A DNA stretch of 64,000 bases from contig CM077597.1 of NCBI GenBank assembly GCA_039654915.1, positions 43,312,001-43,376,000 of the forward strand, in the 5' to 3' direction. The DNA is from Aquilaria yunnanensis (taxonomy: Eukaryota; Streptophyta; Magnoliopsida; Malvales; Thymelaeaceae). The notes under the pieces are model-generated. The model ran no database searches. It was given only the letters and a program-made list of their open reading frames with translations, and had not been told where the DNA came from. Shown here in pieces: positions 24,190-35,103 of the stretch (the stretch's first letter is position 1; the number at the start of each line of letters is the position of its first letter). Both the position numbers and the translations under genes were made by a program.

Positions 24190-24392
24190 CTCGAAGACAC
24201 CAAAAGACAGCCTGTGACTTCGGGCAAAAGGTCTATCTTTGGTACAAGGTTATCCTATTTTCCCTAGCCACGAGGACACCAAGAGACAGCCTGTGACTTC
24301 GGGCAGACGGTGTATCTTTGGCACAGGGACAGCCTATCTTCTCGCGCCTCGAGGACGCAAAAAGGGCTGCCCATCGCTTCAGGCAGAGGAAG
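24190..24392 (+). repeat. Three tandem repeats of about 79 bp before the 3' LTR
   Basis: Units begin near 24191 (CGAAGACACCAAAAGACAGC), 24271 (CGAGGACACCAAGAGACAGC) and 24349 (CGAGGACGCAAAAAGGGCTG), each continuing into CTTCGGGCA- or CTTCAGGCA-like sequence. The third unit is the most diverged. They lie in the untranslated stretch between the antisense promoter region and the polypurine tract. Confidence 0.8.
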
Positions 24393-24465
24393 GCGTCTTC
24401 GGCGCAGATATCACAACCACAGGACCCAAAAACCGATGAACTGAAGTTTCTCACTTCGGCTTTTC

Positions 24466-24478
24466 GGAGGGTGGCCTG
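24466..24478 (+). other. Polypurine tract of the Tat-type element
   Basis: CGGAGGGTGGCC lies directly before the 3' LTR start (TGTGATAGCC, LTR from 24479). It is the expected plus-strand primer, though interrupted by pyrimidines, so the exact limits are uncertain. Confidence 0.55.
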
Positions 24479-25450
24479 TGATAGCCAAAGGCTATTGCCT
24501 CCTCGGTAGTAACTCCCTGCCAGAATATTGGCCGAGGAGTCCGACGTCACCCAAGAGAGGATCTTTTTACTGACCTCGAAAAGTGCGAAGTCAAACACTA
24601 TGAGCTCGAGACTTCGGTTAGCTCGTCAGGAATTCCGAGGATAACACCGTCTCCATTGAGGGGCCAAACTGACCGTCTTCGGGTAAGAAAGCCATCTCTC
24701 TGAGGCAAGGAAGAATCTCCCCGAAGGCAGAAGCCCCGAAGAGGATCTTCCCCGAACAAGAAACACCTGAACAAGGGAATCACCGGACTATGGGTGTAAG
24801 TCCCGAAGAAGGTGTTCATCAAGGGAACTCCCAGAACTATGGGATAGATCCCGAAGGAGGTGCTCGCACCGAAAGACGGATAGAATCCGAAGACGGTGCA
24901 CGCACCGAAGGGCGACCTCGCCCAGGGGACCTCGGGAGTACGATATGAGCATTTAAGGAGCCTCTCACATGTCACCCACAAGCCCTACACGTCACATCAG
25001 AACGGCGAACTGACACGCCCCAGCCACCCCAGTCCTGACACAGCCTGTCCGGGTCCAGGGCTAAAGGAGGCTGCAAACGGCTGCCTGTCCCCTAGGTCCA
25101 AAAGTACAGATCAAATCCGACCGAACACGTGTCATGATCTGAACGGACCAGCTACTCCTATAAATACTAGGAAATGGGACTGGGCAGAGGATGGGGTATT
25201 TTCCTCCCTCTGAGAAAACACAAAACAGGCTAGACACTTGATCCCTTAGTGTTCTTCCTCCACTTTCACTCAGAAACTGATTTGGGTGTCGGAGGGTCCT
25301 CCCCGGAAAAGCAAACCGGGGACCTCCTAACCTCTTCTTTGAGCTTTTCAGGCACACTCAGCTGGGAAACCAGAGCTCCAGGCGCTCGCCTCCTCAGGAA
25401 GTCTCTCCACCTGTCAACATGACAGCAAACAAAGATGCTTTGGGGCATCA
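24479..25450 (+). mobile_element. 3' LTR of the Tat-type element
   Basis: It runs 972 bp from TGATAGCCAA to GGGGCATCA and is followed by the target duplication GATAG. TATAAATA lies at 25159-25166. Compared with the 5' LTR I count about 17 substitutions and one single-base indel, about 1.8%. With a commonly assumed plant rate of 1.3e-8 per site per year this would be under one million years; the rate is an assumption. Confidence 0.94.
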
Positions 25451-25495
25451 GATAGAGAGTTGGGACATCAAAAGAGCACTCATTGATGATTGTTC
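25451..25495 (+). pseudogene. Continuation of the interrupted old Tat-type protease
   Basis: Joined to 14380 across the insertion, these codons read ESWDIKRALIDDCS (the last codon runs 1 base past 25495). This aligns with GNWDVKRVLLDDGS of the younger element at its protease active site. The piece ends where an inverted copia LTR begins at 25496. The rest of this old element is not in the window. Confidence 0.85.
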
Positions 25496-25713
25496 TGTTG
25501 GGTTTCGGGAGCCAAATAGCGCAGCGGAATTTTACCGAAACCCTCCAGGATCCAAGTGAAACGGGGTAAACCGGGTGTTCAAAAATTTCATACCTAATTT
25601 TCGGTTGAGATCTCTCACTCAACTGTAGAGTCGAATCACAAAACCTGAACAGTTGACGTGTTCAGGCTCTCTATGGTATCCACACGAGCCTCTCGGGATC
25701 ACCACGCATCCAC
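25496..25713 (-). mobile_element. Inverted copia LTR end fragment (left of forward copia)
   Basis: The 3'-terminal 218 bp of a copia LTR on the minus strand, starting with the intact terminus TGTTGGGTTTCGGGAG. It is cut at 25713 where the forward copia 5' LTR begins. The last 61 bp (25653-25713) correspond to the first 61 bp of the fragment at 34053, with about 7 mismatches, so the two fragments overlap and are not two halves of one LTR. Confidence 0.88.
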
Positions 25714-27126
25714 TGTTAGTATTGTGCCCAAAAAGCCAATCATGAGATGATTGTATTTTTCACATTGAGTCATGATATTTTATTGAGGCATTAATCCAGC
25801 AATTTTGTTTGTTGTTTTGTTTCTGCGTAACGTAATAAACATAATTGTAACCCTAGAATAATGATATTCTTAAACGTCCCTAGTGTAGTATTATTGTGGA
25901 GCGGGTTGCAATAATACATAATGACTAGCATATGTGGAGACTAATATGAGATATGTAGTCTACATATGGGTACAAGTTGGAGAACTTGTGTACTGGACCG
26001 ACCCACCATGAGAACACTTCATGGATCGTTATATGAGTGTCATAAGTGATTCTCATAGTGATCATGGTATATGTAGTCCTTCGACCTAAGATCAGCAAGG
26101 TTCCCTACATGTGAGTCACATACTTTGATACTTTCCTTTGTTGCTCGTAACTGAGTGAACTTGAAGGAGGTCATTGGGTATGTCACATATCATGCGGAGG
26201 GATTTGTATGATCAAGATGGGATTTGTCCCTCCTATGTAACGGGAGTGATATCTTTGGGCCCCTTGATAGAGTGAGACTTAGAAAATGCATGGCCATGCT
26301 CCGATGAGTTGATATATGATATCAATGTCGTCAGTTTAAGTTGGTCTACTCGGTAATCAAGAAACCAAAGATTGGGCTATACGAGAAAGACACATTCCAT
26401 GTCTTGTGCTTAGTCTTGATATCTTGGACAAAGGGACAATGGCATATATCGGTGATGATCATAAAGGTTTAGTCAATTCACCGACAATCTTGTCACTTGG
26501 GTAGCAATGATGTGTTGCTAGACACCGCTCATTGCTTATGATCATAAATGTGATTTATGATCATTGCCAACATGGCAAGAGCCTATTGGGTCGCACACAT
26601 AGAGCTATTTGGATCATTAGAGTGCATGGGCTAATTATGGGTTATGGTTTCACTTTAATTTTGTATTAACAATGGGCCAAGGAGTTGAGCCATTATTAAG
26701 CCCAAAATTAAATCCTAATTGGATTAGGGCTTTGAAACCCATTAGGCCTGGAAGTTGAGTCTCACTATAAATACAACTTTTAAGTGAGAAATTCGCAGGT
26801 CTCCTTGCCCTAGCCTCCCAAAAGGACAGTCGCACTCTTCTCTTGAAATTCCTTGGAGGACGCAAGCTAGCACTGCGAGCGCAAGAGAAACGCATCTGCC
26901 GGGACGTGGTGGAAGCGTGGTGATCCCGAGAGGCTCGTGTGGATACCATAGAGAGCCTGAACACGTCAACTGTTCAGGTTTTGTGATTCGACTCTACAGT
27001 TGAGTGAGAGATCTCAACCGAAAATTAGGTATGAAATTTTCGAACACCCGGTTTACCCCGTTTCACTTGGATCCTGGAGGGTTTCGGTTAAATTCCGCTG
27101 CGCTGTTTGGCTCCCGAAACCCAACA
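25714..27126 (+). mobile_element. 5' LTR of the forward copia element
   Basis: It starts TGTTAGTATTGTGCCC and ends CCCGAAACCCAACA. TATAAATA at 26766-26773 is the likely promoter core. The primer site follows after one base. Confidence 0.95.
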
Positions 27127-27127
27127 G

Positions 27128-27139
27128 TGGTATCAGAGC
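27128..27139 (+). other. Primer-binding site, initiator tRNA-Met type
   Basis: TGGTATCAGAGC lies one base after the 5' LTR. It is the standard plant copia primer site, complementary to the 3' end of initiator methionine tRNA. Confidence 0.95.
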
Positions 27140-27560
27140 TACTGGTGAAACCCTAAATCGGGATTAAGTGTTGAATCGCATGATGCTATGTGTTCGATTG
27201 GTTTTCGGCCATGATTAATTAGATTGATTCATGATGCATGAAACCGGAATTCGTAATGAACATATGAGATATATGAAGAAACGACACAAATTGGTTAATG
27301 AGTTTAACCCGAAATTGATAGGTATGAGATACCTATATGGATTAGGATTCTTGCAATAGTTGCAAAAACCCTAGGTTTGTTCGGATTCAGCCTGTTCGGG
27401 CACCGAAAGTAAGGTATTTTTGGTGGCTCGAATGGAGGAGTCTCGGGTGCCTACTTTCTCGAAATAGAAGATTTCGGGCTAAGCAATTGTAAGACAATTT
27501 TTTGCGCCAGGGGGCGCTGCCCCCCACGCCCCCCGCAAGGCCGGCTCCCCTTGACCCCGT

Positions 27561-27605
27561 CCGCTAACCGGTCAGCGGAACCACCGCCCGCTGACCGGCC
27601 AGCGG
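27561..27605. repeat. Twin GC-rich palindromes in the copia leader
   Basis: Two near-perfect 18-bp palindromes, CCGCTAACCGGTCAGCGG (27561-27578) and CCGCTGACCGGCCAGCGG (27588-27605), are 9 bases apart in an otherwise AT-rich leader. The minus-strand copy has the same pair at 63610-63654, one of them perfect. Each could form a hairpin in RNA or pair between two RNA molecules. Confidence 0.75.
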
Positions 27606-28603
27606 GACCGCCGTATGTGAAGCGCCACATAAATAAAATGTGGTTAATCAACATGCGAAAATTGGCATGCATCTTTGTTGAATGAGATTTGACATGATAT
27701 GCTGATTGGTGTTTGAAGCATGGTGCATGGTTATAGCCCTTGATTGGTTGTACTTGTAAATACGGCCTGCAAGTCGTGCCTTTTCTTATCACTCTCATTG
27801 TACATTCTCTTCTCACCTTACTCCCCTCGAATGTAACTCGAGGTTTCTATTATTGATGTAATAGTGCATTATGGGCTCATCCAAGGTGGTATGTCCAAGG
27901 ATCATGCAAGGAGGTATGTCCAAGGAGGTGACAACAAAAGGGCAGCCAAGAAAGGAAGAGAAGGAGCTTGTGAAGACTATTTTCTTTTCTTAGGCTTTTA
28001 TGATATTCTCATTGGCTTGAGAATATCGCATAGTTTGGGCTATAACCATGTCACATTTATTTCTTGTAAGCATGAGATGCATGTTTTATATTTGTATGTG
28101 ATGCATGTATAAAATAACCGGAGATAACAAATTGGTGAGATCAAAAGATAAAATCCCTCAAACAAATATTAAGTCATTAAATGTGATGCCTTCCAAATGT
28201 TGGCACTTGTCAAGACTTTGATCAACATTAGGTGGGTTTGCCAAAGCAAAGCACCTATGTTCATCTTGGTAAGGCGCGATGGGATAATAGTGATATCCAA
28301 ACTGCTAACTTTGGGTTCGACTTAACTAAGTCACCCTAATAGGATTAGGGACTTAGAGGCATAGAGTTGGGCTTAAGTTCATGAGATGAGCTTGGACAAG
28401 TGTTGTTCACCCAACTATCCAAGAGTTGCATAAGATGCAATTGGCAAGGAGTTGCCTACCTAAATAGCTGTAACTTGAGAGAAAAGCCAAAGCTGACTCA
28501 GGTTGTGGTCAAATATGGATCTTGGCCCAATAGAATACCTTAGCACCGAGGTGTTCCGAAATAATATCGAGGGTTATTATTTTGAGGAAAATAGTGGGAG
28601 TAT

Positions 28604-28629
28604 CATTTAATAAAAGTCCTTATTAAATG
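28604..28629. repeat. Short perfect inverted repeat in copia leader (forward copy)
   Basis: Arms CATTTAATAA and TTATTAAATG with a 6-base loop, about 50 bp before the gag start, as in the copies at 485 and 3043. Confidence 0.6.
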
Positions 28630-28678
28630 AATTAAAATACATGACTCTTACACTGCATATTTACTGTTGTAGATAACC

Positions 28679-31600
28679 ATGGCACAAAACACATCGACAC
28701 TTTCGTTGCGATCGATCCTTGAGAAGGAAAAACTGAATGGGACCAACTTTCTCAAATGGTACCGAAACTTGAGGATAGTCCTTAAACAAGAGAGAAAGGC
28801 ATATGTCCTAGAGCAGCCCATTCCGAATGAGCCTGCTGCCACTGCTCCAAGAGCTGAAAGGGATGCTCACAAGAGGCATTCTGATGATGCTTTGGATGTT
28901 GCATGCCTCATGCTTATTACCATGGAATCTGAGCTTCAGAAGCAACATGAGAACATGGGGGCATTCGATATGATCGAACATCTCAAAATGCTTTTCCAAG
29001 AGCAAGTTAGGCATGAGAGGTTTGAGACCTCTAAGGCATTGTTTCAGTGCAAGATGTCTGAGGGAAGTCCCGTGGGTCCTCATGTGCTCAAGATGATTGG
29101 GTACATTGAGAATCTTGAGAATTTGGGATTTGCTCTTCAGAAAGAGTTGGCTATTGACGTAGTCTTGCAATCGTTGCCTGAAAGCTATAGTCAGTTCGTC
29201 ATGAACTATAACATGAACGACCTTGACAAGTCCCTCCCTGAATTGCTCAACATGTTGAGAACTGCTGAGCAAAACCTTAAGAAGGCTAAGCCCATTTTGA
29301 TGGTTCAAAAGGGCAAGGGAAAAGGAAAAGCCAACAAGAATAAGGATAAAGCTAATGGAAAGTCCAATGCTAGTTCTTCTTCAGCTGCACTGAAACCAAA
29401 GGGTGGTGTGGCAAAGGAAGGGGAGTGCTTCCATTGTAAGCAACCTGGACACTGGAAGCGTAACTGTAAGCTCTATCTTGAAGAACTTGCTAAGGAAAAG
29501 GGAAGTAAGACTTCCACTTCAGGTATTTTTGTTATAGAGGCTAACTTTTCTACTTCCTCATCTTGGGTATTGGATACTGGATGTGGATCTCACATTTGTG
29601 CAAATGTGCAGGATCTAAGTAGAAGTAGAAGATTGGCCCGAGGTGAAGTGGACCTATGTGTTGGAAATGGAGCAAGGGTTGCTGCCTTAGCCGTAGGGAC
29701 TTATGTTCTCACTTTACCTAATGGATTTGTTGTAGAATTAGACAACTGCTACTTTGTGCCTACTATTAGTAGAAATTTGATTTCTGTTTCTTGTTTGGAC
29801 AAGAAAGGTTTTTCATTTATAACAAAGGACAAATGTTGTTCTATTTATTTGAATGAAATCTTTTATGGTAGTGCTCAACTTAGCAATGGGTTGTATGTTC
29901 TAGACCTCGAAGATCCAATCTATAATGTGAATACCAAGAAGGTCAGATTAAATGATTCAAACTTGACCTATCTCTGGCACTGTCGCTTGGGCCATATAAA
30001 TGAGACCCGCATATCCAAGCTCCATAAGGATGGACTCTTGGACTCATGTGATTTTGAATCATATGAGACATGTGAGTCATGTTTGTTGGGCAAGATGACC
30101 AAAGCCCCATTCACAGGGCAAAGTGAAAGGGCTAATGACTTACTAGGACTCATACATAGTGATGTATGTGGCCCTATGTCTACACAAGCTAGAGGAGGTT
30201 TCCAATACTTCATTACTTTCACTGATGACTTCAGCAGATATGGCTATGTGTATCTTATGAGACACAAGTCAGAATCCTTTGAAAAGTTCAAAGAATTCAA
30301 GAATGAAGTAGAGAATCAACTCGGGAAGAGTATCAAAGTGCTTCGATCAGATCGAGGTGGAGAGTACTTGGATCGAGAATTCCTTGACTATCTGAAGGAG
30401 TGTGGTATAATATCACAACTCACTCCACCAGGTACACCTCAATGGAATGGTGTTTCTGAAAGGAGAAATTGAACTCTGTTAGACATGGTTCGCTCCATGA
30501 TGAGTCAAGCTGACCTTCCAAACTCCTTTTGGGGACAGGCTCTAGAGACGGCCGCTTTTACACTAAACCGAGTTCCATCTAAATCGGTTCAAAAGACACC
30601 ATATGAGATATGGAGTGGGAGGCGTCCCAATTTGTCTTTTATGAAGATTTGGGGCTGTGACGCTTATGTAAAACGTCAATCCTCTGACAAACTAGGGCCC
30701 AAATCTCAAAAATGTCTTTTTGTTGGGTATCCCAAAGAAACAAAGGGTTACTATTTCTACAATCCCTCTGAGCAAAAAGTGTTTGTTGCTCGAACTGGAC
30801 TCTTTTTGGAGAAAGAGTTTATCTCTAAAGGAACTAGTGGGAGGAAAGTAGAACTTGAAGAAATTCAAGAACAACAAGGAGACATTGAACCTGAAATGGA
30901 ACCTGAACAGACACCACAAGATGTTGTGGTTCAAGAGTCTGTTCCTGTAGCACAGAGCCCATGTAGGACTGGTAGGATTCGGCGTGAGCCTGAGAGATAT
31001 GGATTTCTTGTGACTCACACCGGTGATGTGATGCTCATGGGAGCCCACAACCTACCAACAAGCTATGTTGGGGCCTGACTTTGAGAAGTGGCTAGTGGCC
31101 ATGAAATCCGAGATGGAATCCATGTATGAAAACCAAGTATGGACTTTGGTTGACCCACCTGAAGGGGTAAAACCCATAGGGTGCAAATGGGTTTTCAAGA
31201 AGAAAACTGACATGGATGGTAATGTGATTACCTTTAAGGGACGATTGGTCACAAAAGGTTTCAAGCAAATTCATGGTATTGACTATGATGAAACTTTTTC
31301 ACCAGTTGCTATGCTTAAATCCATCCGAATTTTGTTTGCTATTCCTGCACACTATGATTATGAGATATGGCAAATGGATGCCAAAACTGCATTCCTAAAT
31401 GGAAAGCTACTTGAGGATGTGTACATGACACAACCTGATGGTTTTGTCACTCCTGGGAATGCCAATAAAGTGTGCGAATTGCAAAGGTCCATTTATGGAC
31501 TGAAGCAAGCTTCTCGAAGTTGGAATCTTCATTTTGATGATGCAATCAAAGAGTTTGGTTTTATCAAAAATGAAGATGAACCTTGTGTCTACAAGAAGGT

Positions 31601-32642
31601 TAGTGGGAGCGCTATTGTCTTCTTGGTGTTGTATGTAGATGACATACTACTCATCGGGAATGACATTCCTGAGCTATAGTCTGTGAAGACTTGGCTAAGG
31701 AAATGTTTCTCCATGAAGGATTTGGGTGAAGCAGCCTATGTGTTAGGCATCAGGATCTATAGAGATAGATCTAGAAAGCTTCTTGGCCTAAGTCAAAGTA
31801 CATATATTGACAAGGTGCTAAAGAGGTTTAGCATGCAAGATTCCAAGAAAGGATTCTTGCCCATGTCACATGGTATCACTCTTTCTAGATCTCAGTGTCT
31901 GAGTACAACCGAGGAGAGAGAGCGCATGAGTAAGATTCCATATGCCTCAGCAATTGGATCTATCATGTATGCCATGATATGTACTCGTCCCGATGTCTCA
32001 TATGCTTTGAGCATGACGAGTAGGTACCAATCGAACCCCGATGAAAGTCACTGGACAGCTGTTAAGAACATCCTTAAGTACTTACGAAGGACTAAGGATG
32101 CATTCTTGGTCTTTGGAGGTGAAGATCAGCTCGTTGTAAGGGGTTACATCGATGTAAGCTTCCAATCCGATAAGGATGATTTTAGATCGCAATCTGGTTA
32201 TGTGTTTTGTATTGGTGGTGGTGCTGTAAGCTGGAAGAGTACAAAGCAAGAGACAGTAGCTGACTCTACAACAGAATCTGAGTACATTGCCGCCTCTGAT
32301 GCTGCGAAAGAGGCAGTTTGGATCAAGAAGTTCATCACTGAACTTGGAGTGGTTCCAAGCATTGTTGACCCGATAGAGCTCTATTGTGACAATAATGGAG
32401 CAATCGCACAGGCTAAGGAACCTCGATCTCACCAACGATCCAAACACATACTTCGACGCTATCATCTCATCAGGGAGATCATCGAGAGGGGTGATGTAAG
32501 GATATGCAGGACTTCGACAGACAGCAACATTGCTGATCCACTGACAAAGCCCCTTACGCAGCAGAAGCATGATAGCCATTCTAGGTCCATCGGTATTAGA
32601 TACATGGATGATTGGCTTTTAGTGCAAGTGGGAGATTGTTAG
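28679..32642 (+). pseudogene. copia gag-pol polyprotein, nearly intact
   Basis: The start ATG (MAQNTSTL) is shared by all copies. In order: gag; CCHC knuckle CFHCKQPGHWKRNC (residues 250-263); protease VLDTGCGS (Asp 299); integrase zinc region WHCRLGH to CESC (434-468); catalytic Asp 495, Asp 558 and Glu 594 (D-35-E for the last pair). A TGA at 30470-30472 follows just after the Glu. The frame continues to about 31040, where 8 bases are missing relative to 6890 and a TGA follows at 31076. From 31065 the second frame carries the reverse transcriptase (LYVDDILLIGND), a TAG at 31677-31679, and RNase H (SQSGYVFC, STTESEYIAAS, LYCDNNGA) to the TAG at 32640-32642, which overlaps the LTR start. RNase H reads RGYIDVSF where relatives have RGYTDASF. 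Encodes all copia functions but not as one protein. Confidence 0.93.
32623..32636 (+). other. Polypurine tract of the forward copia element
   Basis: GTGCAAGTGGGAGAT abuts the 3' LTR start at 32637. The same sequence occurs before the LTRs at 8457 and, inverted, beside 58955. Confidence 0.85.
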
Positions 32643-34052
32643 TATTGTGCCCAAAAAGCCAATAATGAGATGATTGTATTTTTTGACATTGAGTCATGAT
32701 ATTTTATTGAGGCATTAATCCAGCAATTTTGTTTGTTGTTTTCTTTCTGTGTAACGTAATAAACATAATTGTAACCCTAGAATAATGATATTCTTAAACG
32801 TCCCTAGTCTAGTATTATTGTGGAGCGGGTTGCAATAATACATAATGACTAGCATATGTGGAGAGTAATATGAGATATGTAGTCTACATATGGGTACAAG
32901 TTGGAGAACTTGTGTACTGGACCGACCCACCATGAGAACACTTCATGGATCATTATATGAGTGTCATAAGTGATTCTCCTAGTGATCATGGTATATGTAG
33001 TCCTTCGACCTAAGATCAGCAAGGTTCCCTACATGTGAGTCACATACTTTGATACTTTCCTTTGTTGCTCGTAACTGAGTGAACTTGAAGGAGGTCATTG
33101 GGTATGTCACATATCATGCGGAGGGATTTGTATGATCAAGATGGGATTTGTCCCTCCTATGTAACGGGAGTGATATCTTTGGGCCCCTTGATAGAGTGAG
33201 ACTTAGAAAATGCATGGCCATGCTCCGATGAGTTGATATATGATATCAATGTCGTCAGTTTAATTTGGTCTACTCGGTAATCAAGAAACCAAAGATTGGG
33301 CTATACGAGAGTGACACATTCCATGTCTCGTGCTTAGTCTTGATATCTTGGACAAAGGGATAATGACATATATCGGTGATGATCATAAAGGTTTAGTCGA
33401 TTCACCGACAATCTTGTCACTTGGGTAGCAATGATGTGTTGCTAGACACCGCTCATTGCTTATGATCATAAATGTGATTTATGATCATTGCCAACATGGC
33501 AAGAGCCTATTGGGTCGCAGACATAGAGCTATTTCGATCATTAGAGTGCATGGGCTAATTATTTGGGTTATGGTTTCGCTTTAATTTCGTATTAATAATG
33601 GGCCAAGGAGTTGAGCCATTATTAAGCCCGAAATTAAATCCTAATTGGATTAGGGCTTTGAAACCCATTAGGCCTGGAAGTTGAGTCTCACTATAAATAC
33701 AACTTTTAAGTGAGAAATTCGCAGGTCTCCTTGCCCTAGCCTCCCAAAAGGACAGCTGCACTCTTCTCTTGCAATTCCTTGGAGGACGCAAGCTAGCATT
33801 GCGAGCGCAAGAGAAACGCATCTGCCGGGACGCGGTGCAAGCGTGGTGATCCCGAGAGGCTCGTGTGGATACCATAGAGAGCCTGAACACGTCAACTGTT
33901 CAGGTTTTGTGATTCGACTCTACAGTTGAGTGAGAGATCTCAACCGAAAATTAGGTATGAAATTTTCGAACACCCGGTTTACCCCGTTTCACTTGGATCC
34001 TTGAGGGTTTCGGTTAAATTCCACTGCGCTGTTTGGCTCCTGAAACCCAACA
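32637..34052 (+). mobile_element. 3' LTR of the forward copia element
   Basis: 1416 bp from TGTTAGTATTGTGCCC to CTGAAACCCAACA, about 2% different from the 5' LTR by eye. It joins directly to an inverted LTR fragment at 34053. Confidence 0.95.
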
Positions 34053-35103
34053 TTGACATGTTCAAGCTCTCTATGGTATCCACATGAGCGTTTCAGGATC
34101 ACCACGCTTCCACCACATCTCGACAGATGCATTTCTCTTGTGCTCGCAGTGCTAGCTTGCATCCTCCAAGGAATTGCAAGAGATGAGTGTGGCTGTCCTT
34201 TTGGGAGGCTAGGGCAAGAAGCTGCGAATTTCTCACTAAAAGTTATATTTATAGTGAGACTCAACTTCTAGGCCTAATGGGTTTCGAAGCCCTAATCCAA
34301 TTAGGCTTTAATTTTGGGCTTAATAATGGCTCAACTATTGGGCCCATTATTAATACGAAATTATTGTGAAACCAAAACCCAAATTATTAGCCCATGCACT
34401 CTAATGATCCAAATAGCTCTATGTGTGTGACCCAATAGCCCAATCTTTGGTTTCTTGATTACCGAGTAGACCAACTTAAACTGATGGCATTGATATCATA
34501 TATCAACTCATCTAAGCATGGCCATGCATTTTTCTAAGTCCTACTCTATCAAGGGGCCCGAAGATATCGCTCCCGTTACATAGGAGGGACAAATCCCATC
34601 TTGATCATACAAATCCCTCTGCATGATATGTGGCATACCCAATGACCTTCTTCAAGTTCACTCAGTTACGAGCAACAAAGGGAAGTATCAAAGTATGTGA
34701 CTCACATGTAGGGAACCTTGATGATCTTAGGTCGAAGGACTACATATACCATGATCACTAAGAGAATCACTTATGACACTCATATAATGATCCATGTAGT
34801 GTTCTCATGGTGGGTCGGTCCAGTACACAAGTTCTCCAACTTGTACCCATATGTAGACTACATATCTCATATTAGTCTCTACATATGCTAGTCGTTATGT
34901 ATTATTGCAACCCGCTCCACAATAATACTAGACCAGGGACATTTGAGAATATCATTATTCTAGGGTTACAATTATTTTTATTACGTTACGCAGAAACAAA
35001 AGAACAAACATAATTGCTGGATTAATGCCTTAATAAAATATCATGACTCAATGTGCAAAAAATACAATCATCTCATGATTGACTTTTGGGCACAAGACTA
35101 ACA
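34053..35103 (-). mobile_element. Inverted copia LTR fragment with internal deletion (right of forward copia)
   Basis: Minus-strand LTR lacking its 3'-terminal 157 bp or so and ending with an intact 5' terminus (GGGCACAAGACTAACA read on the plus strand). About 213 bp are missing near 34442 compared with 58079-58291; both ends of the missing part carry CCAAT-like repeats, suggesting a microhomology deletion. It is more diverged than the forward element's LTRs. Satellite begins right after it. Confidence 0.88.

Larger units (their letters stand above)
14381..25450 (+). mobile_element. Complete Tat-type Ty3/gypsy retrotransposon
   Basis: An 11,070-bp element with two LTRs (973 and 972 bp, about 17 substitutions and one 1-bp indel by eye), a primer-binding site, a single-frame gag-pol, tandem repeats, an antisense gene and a second tandem repeat before the 3' LTR. 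It is flanked by a perfect 5-bp target duplication, GATAG, at 14376-14380 and 25451-25455. The second RNase H-like domain after the normal one, together with an antisense ORF between pol and the 3' LTR, is characteristic of the plant Tat lineage (established knowledge). It sits in the protease region of an older relative. It is young but carries nonsense codons in both genes. Confidence 0.95.
27140..28678 (+). other. Long untranslated leader of the copia element
   Basis: About 1.54 kb between primer site and gag start, without a conserved ORF (short ORFs seen in single copies are not kept in others). It contains a GC-rich patch with two palindromes (27561-27605) and an AT hairpin (28604-28629). 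A segment around 27895-27930 repeats GGTATGTCCAAGGA with a short insertion compared with 2350-2380. TTTACTGTTGTAG just before the ATG resembles a splice acceptor; whether the leader is spliced is unknown. Confidence 0.7.
25714..34052 (+). mobile_element. Near-complete Ty1/copia retrotransposon (forward)
   Basis: An 8339-bp element: 5' LTR (1413 bp), primer site, a long leader of about 1.55 kb, gag-pol, polypurine tract and 3' LTR (1416 bp). The LTRs differ at about 30 sites by eye (about 2%). Both flanks are inverted fragments of the same LTR family. The five bases next to the ends do not match (TCCAC left, TTGAC right), so no target duplication is visible. The coding region has two stops and one frameshift. 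It is the best-preserved copia copy here and the reference for describing the others. Confidence 0.95.

Noticed and set aside
26650..26969. Minus-strand ORFs repeated in every copia LTR (MFRLSMVSTRASRDHH and MTCSGSLWYPHEPLG)
   Set aside because: They recur only because the LTRs are recent copies; two overlapping frames are open at once and no domain is visible.
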